Assembly: GCF_009711475.1 (NCBI RefSeq)
Contig: NZ_SMMD01000771.1
Coordinates: 1-7,886, forward strand
Origin: Fulvivirga aurantia
GTDB taxonomy: Bacteria > Bacteroidota > Bacteroidia > Cytophagales > Cyclobacteriaceae
DNA: 7,886 bases
Reading direction: 5' to 3'
Shown: positions 7,491-7,886 of the stretch, piece by piece
How positions within the stretch are numbered: position 1 is the stretch's first letter
How the letters are laid out: every line of letters starts with the position of its first letter
Position numbers and translations under genes: made by a program
The notes under the pieces: model-generated
What the model saw: only the letters and a program-made list of their open reading frames with translations
What the model was told of the DNA's origin: nothing
Databases searched by the model: none

Positions 7491-7593
7491 CCTCTCATCA
7501 GTAACCCCAACTTTATCTACTGTTGAATTCATTTTATAGCCACCATCCATAATTAGGCTTTCGATTCTAATAAAAAATCGTCTTTAACTAAGA

Positions 7594-7647
7594 AATAATA
7601 TAATAATCGGTTAAATTGCAAGCTGAATTTTATATTATTAGTCAGCT
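7594..7647 (+). repeat. Two interleaved perfect inverted repeats upstream of the last gene
   Basis: AATAATATAA (7594-7603) is perfectly complementary to TTATATTATT (7630-7639). AGCTGA (7621-7626) is perfectly complementary to TCAGCT (7642-7647). The arms are interleaved, so the two stems either exclude one another or form a pseudoknot-like fold. The first is made only of A and T in AT-rich DNA, so chance is a real possibility. It lies about 110 bases before the start at 7757; whether it is transcribed is unknown. Confidence 0.35.
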
Positions 7648-7756
7648 CAAACTTTTAATCAACACCTCTATTTACTGAATACTCTACACGGTTATTTGGC
7701 AATAAAAGTGTCTATAGTTTAATACCCTTTTTCAATTAATCAAACATCAAGTTTTA

Positions 7757-7886
7757 ATGAAAAATCTTCACAAATCACTATTAGTGATCACGGCTTTAAT
7801 TGTAACTGCAGCAGCCACTCTACTTTACTTTAATGAGAATGACACGAGCCATTTGGCTATAATTGATGCGAAGCTGAAAGACAAAA
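7757..7886 (+). CDS. N-terminus of an exported or membrane-anchored protein (3' end outside window)
   Basis: An ATG at 7757 opens a frame that runs to the window end (43 codons). Residues 1-6 (MKNLHK) are basic and residues 7-24 (SLLVITALIVTAAATLLY) are hydrophobic, then the sequence turns polar (FNENDTSHLA). This is a signal peptide or N-terminal signal anchor; no lipobox Cys is present. The start has no Shine-Dalgarno sequence, only an AT-rich leader (CAAGTTTTA), as for other genes in this window. The remaining visible part (IIDAKLKDK) is too short to assign a family. It stands alone after the gene-poor tract, so it probably has its own promoter. Confidence 0.7.
   Translation, partial: MKNLHKSLLVITALIVTAAATLLYFNENDTSHLAIIDAKLKDK

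Larger units (their letters stand above)
7025..7756. other. Gene-poor AT-rich tract between the Ig-like gene and the last gene
   Basis: About 730 bases without an intact gene. All three plus frames are interrupted repeatedly, and on the minus strand only a 26-codon ATG ORF (7470-7550) was noted. The tract holds two probable decayed gene ends (7025-7222 and 7351-7488), a direct repeat that can form an imperfect hairpin (7249-7284), a short hairpin (7464-7490) and interleaved inverted repeats (7594-7647). No insertion-sequence ends, integrase, tRNA or terminal target duplication was recognised. The final part, about 7650-7756, is expected to contain the promoter and leader for the gene starting at 7757. 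Confidence 0.6.

Noticed and set aside
7470..7550. Minus-strand 26-residue ORF beginning MDGGYKMNSTVDKVG
   Set aside because: The composition looks protein-like, but it is very short, has no recognised relative and overlaps a putative remnant on the other strand; not supportable as a gene.
7695..7721. TTTG followed by TATAGTTTA as a promoter for the gene at 7757
   Set aside because: The gap of 14 bases is too short for the Bacteroidota -33/-7 arrangement and the second element has an extra base and lacks the final G.

Overview
The window looks like chromosomal DNA of a Bacteroidota bacterium, most likely a Cytophagales-type marine or soil relative; the exact taxon is a guess. Reasons: the DNA is AT-rich; a PafA-type alkaline phosphatase and a WG-repeat lipoprotein are present, both common in this phylum; signal peptides end in 'SAQQ' or 'PGQQ'; and starts lack clear Shine-Dalgarno sequences. 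Every complete gene here appears to encode an exported protein.

Layout: (1) 1-297, the 3' end of an unrecognised plus-strand gene. (2) 304-1899, minus strand, a secreted PafA-like alkaline phosphatase with its full active site, converging on gene 1 with a 6-base gap. (3) 1996-4602, minus strand, a large lipoprotein with four short helical (TPR-like) repeats followed by a long WG-type beta-repeat region. (4) A 164-base divergent intergenic region. (5) 4767-7024, two plus-strand genes overlapping by 16 bases: a secreted beta-propeller-like protein and a secreted three-part Ig-like (SbsA-type) protein. (6) 7025-7756, about 730 bases without an intact gene, holding what look like two decayed gene ends (a leucine-rich-repeat/BspA-type tail, and a tail resembling the preceding Ig-like protein), a 10-bp direct repeat that can also fold as a hairpin, and two interleaved inverted repeats. 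(7) 7757 to the window end, the start of a plus-strand gene with an N-terminal membrane or signal segment.

How the genes relate: the phosphatase would release phosphate from organic monoesters outside the inner membrane. The WG lipoprotein lies upstream on the same strand but has no obvious link to it. The overlapping pair at 4767-7024 is the best candidate for an undescribed functional unit: translational coupling, shared export and matching domain style suggest two parts of one envelope or extracellular assembly. The gene-poor tract after it looks like a site of past duplication and decay. No mobile element, CRISPR array, tRNA or rRNA was recognised.
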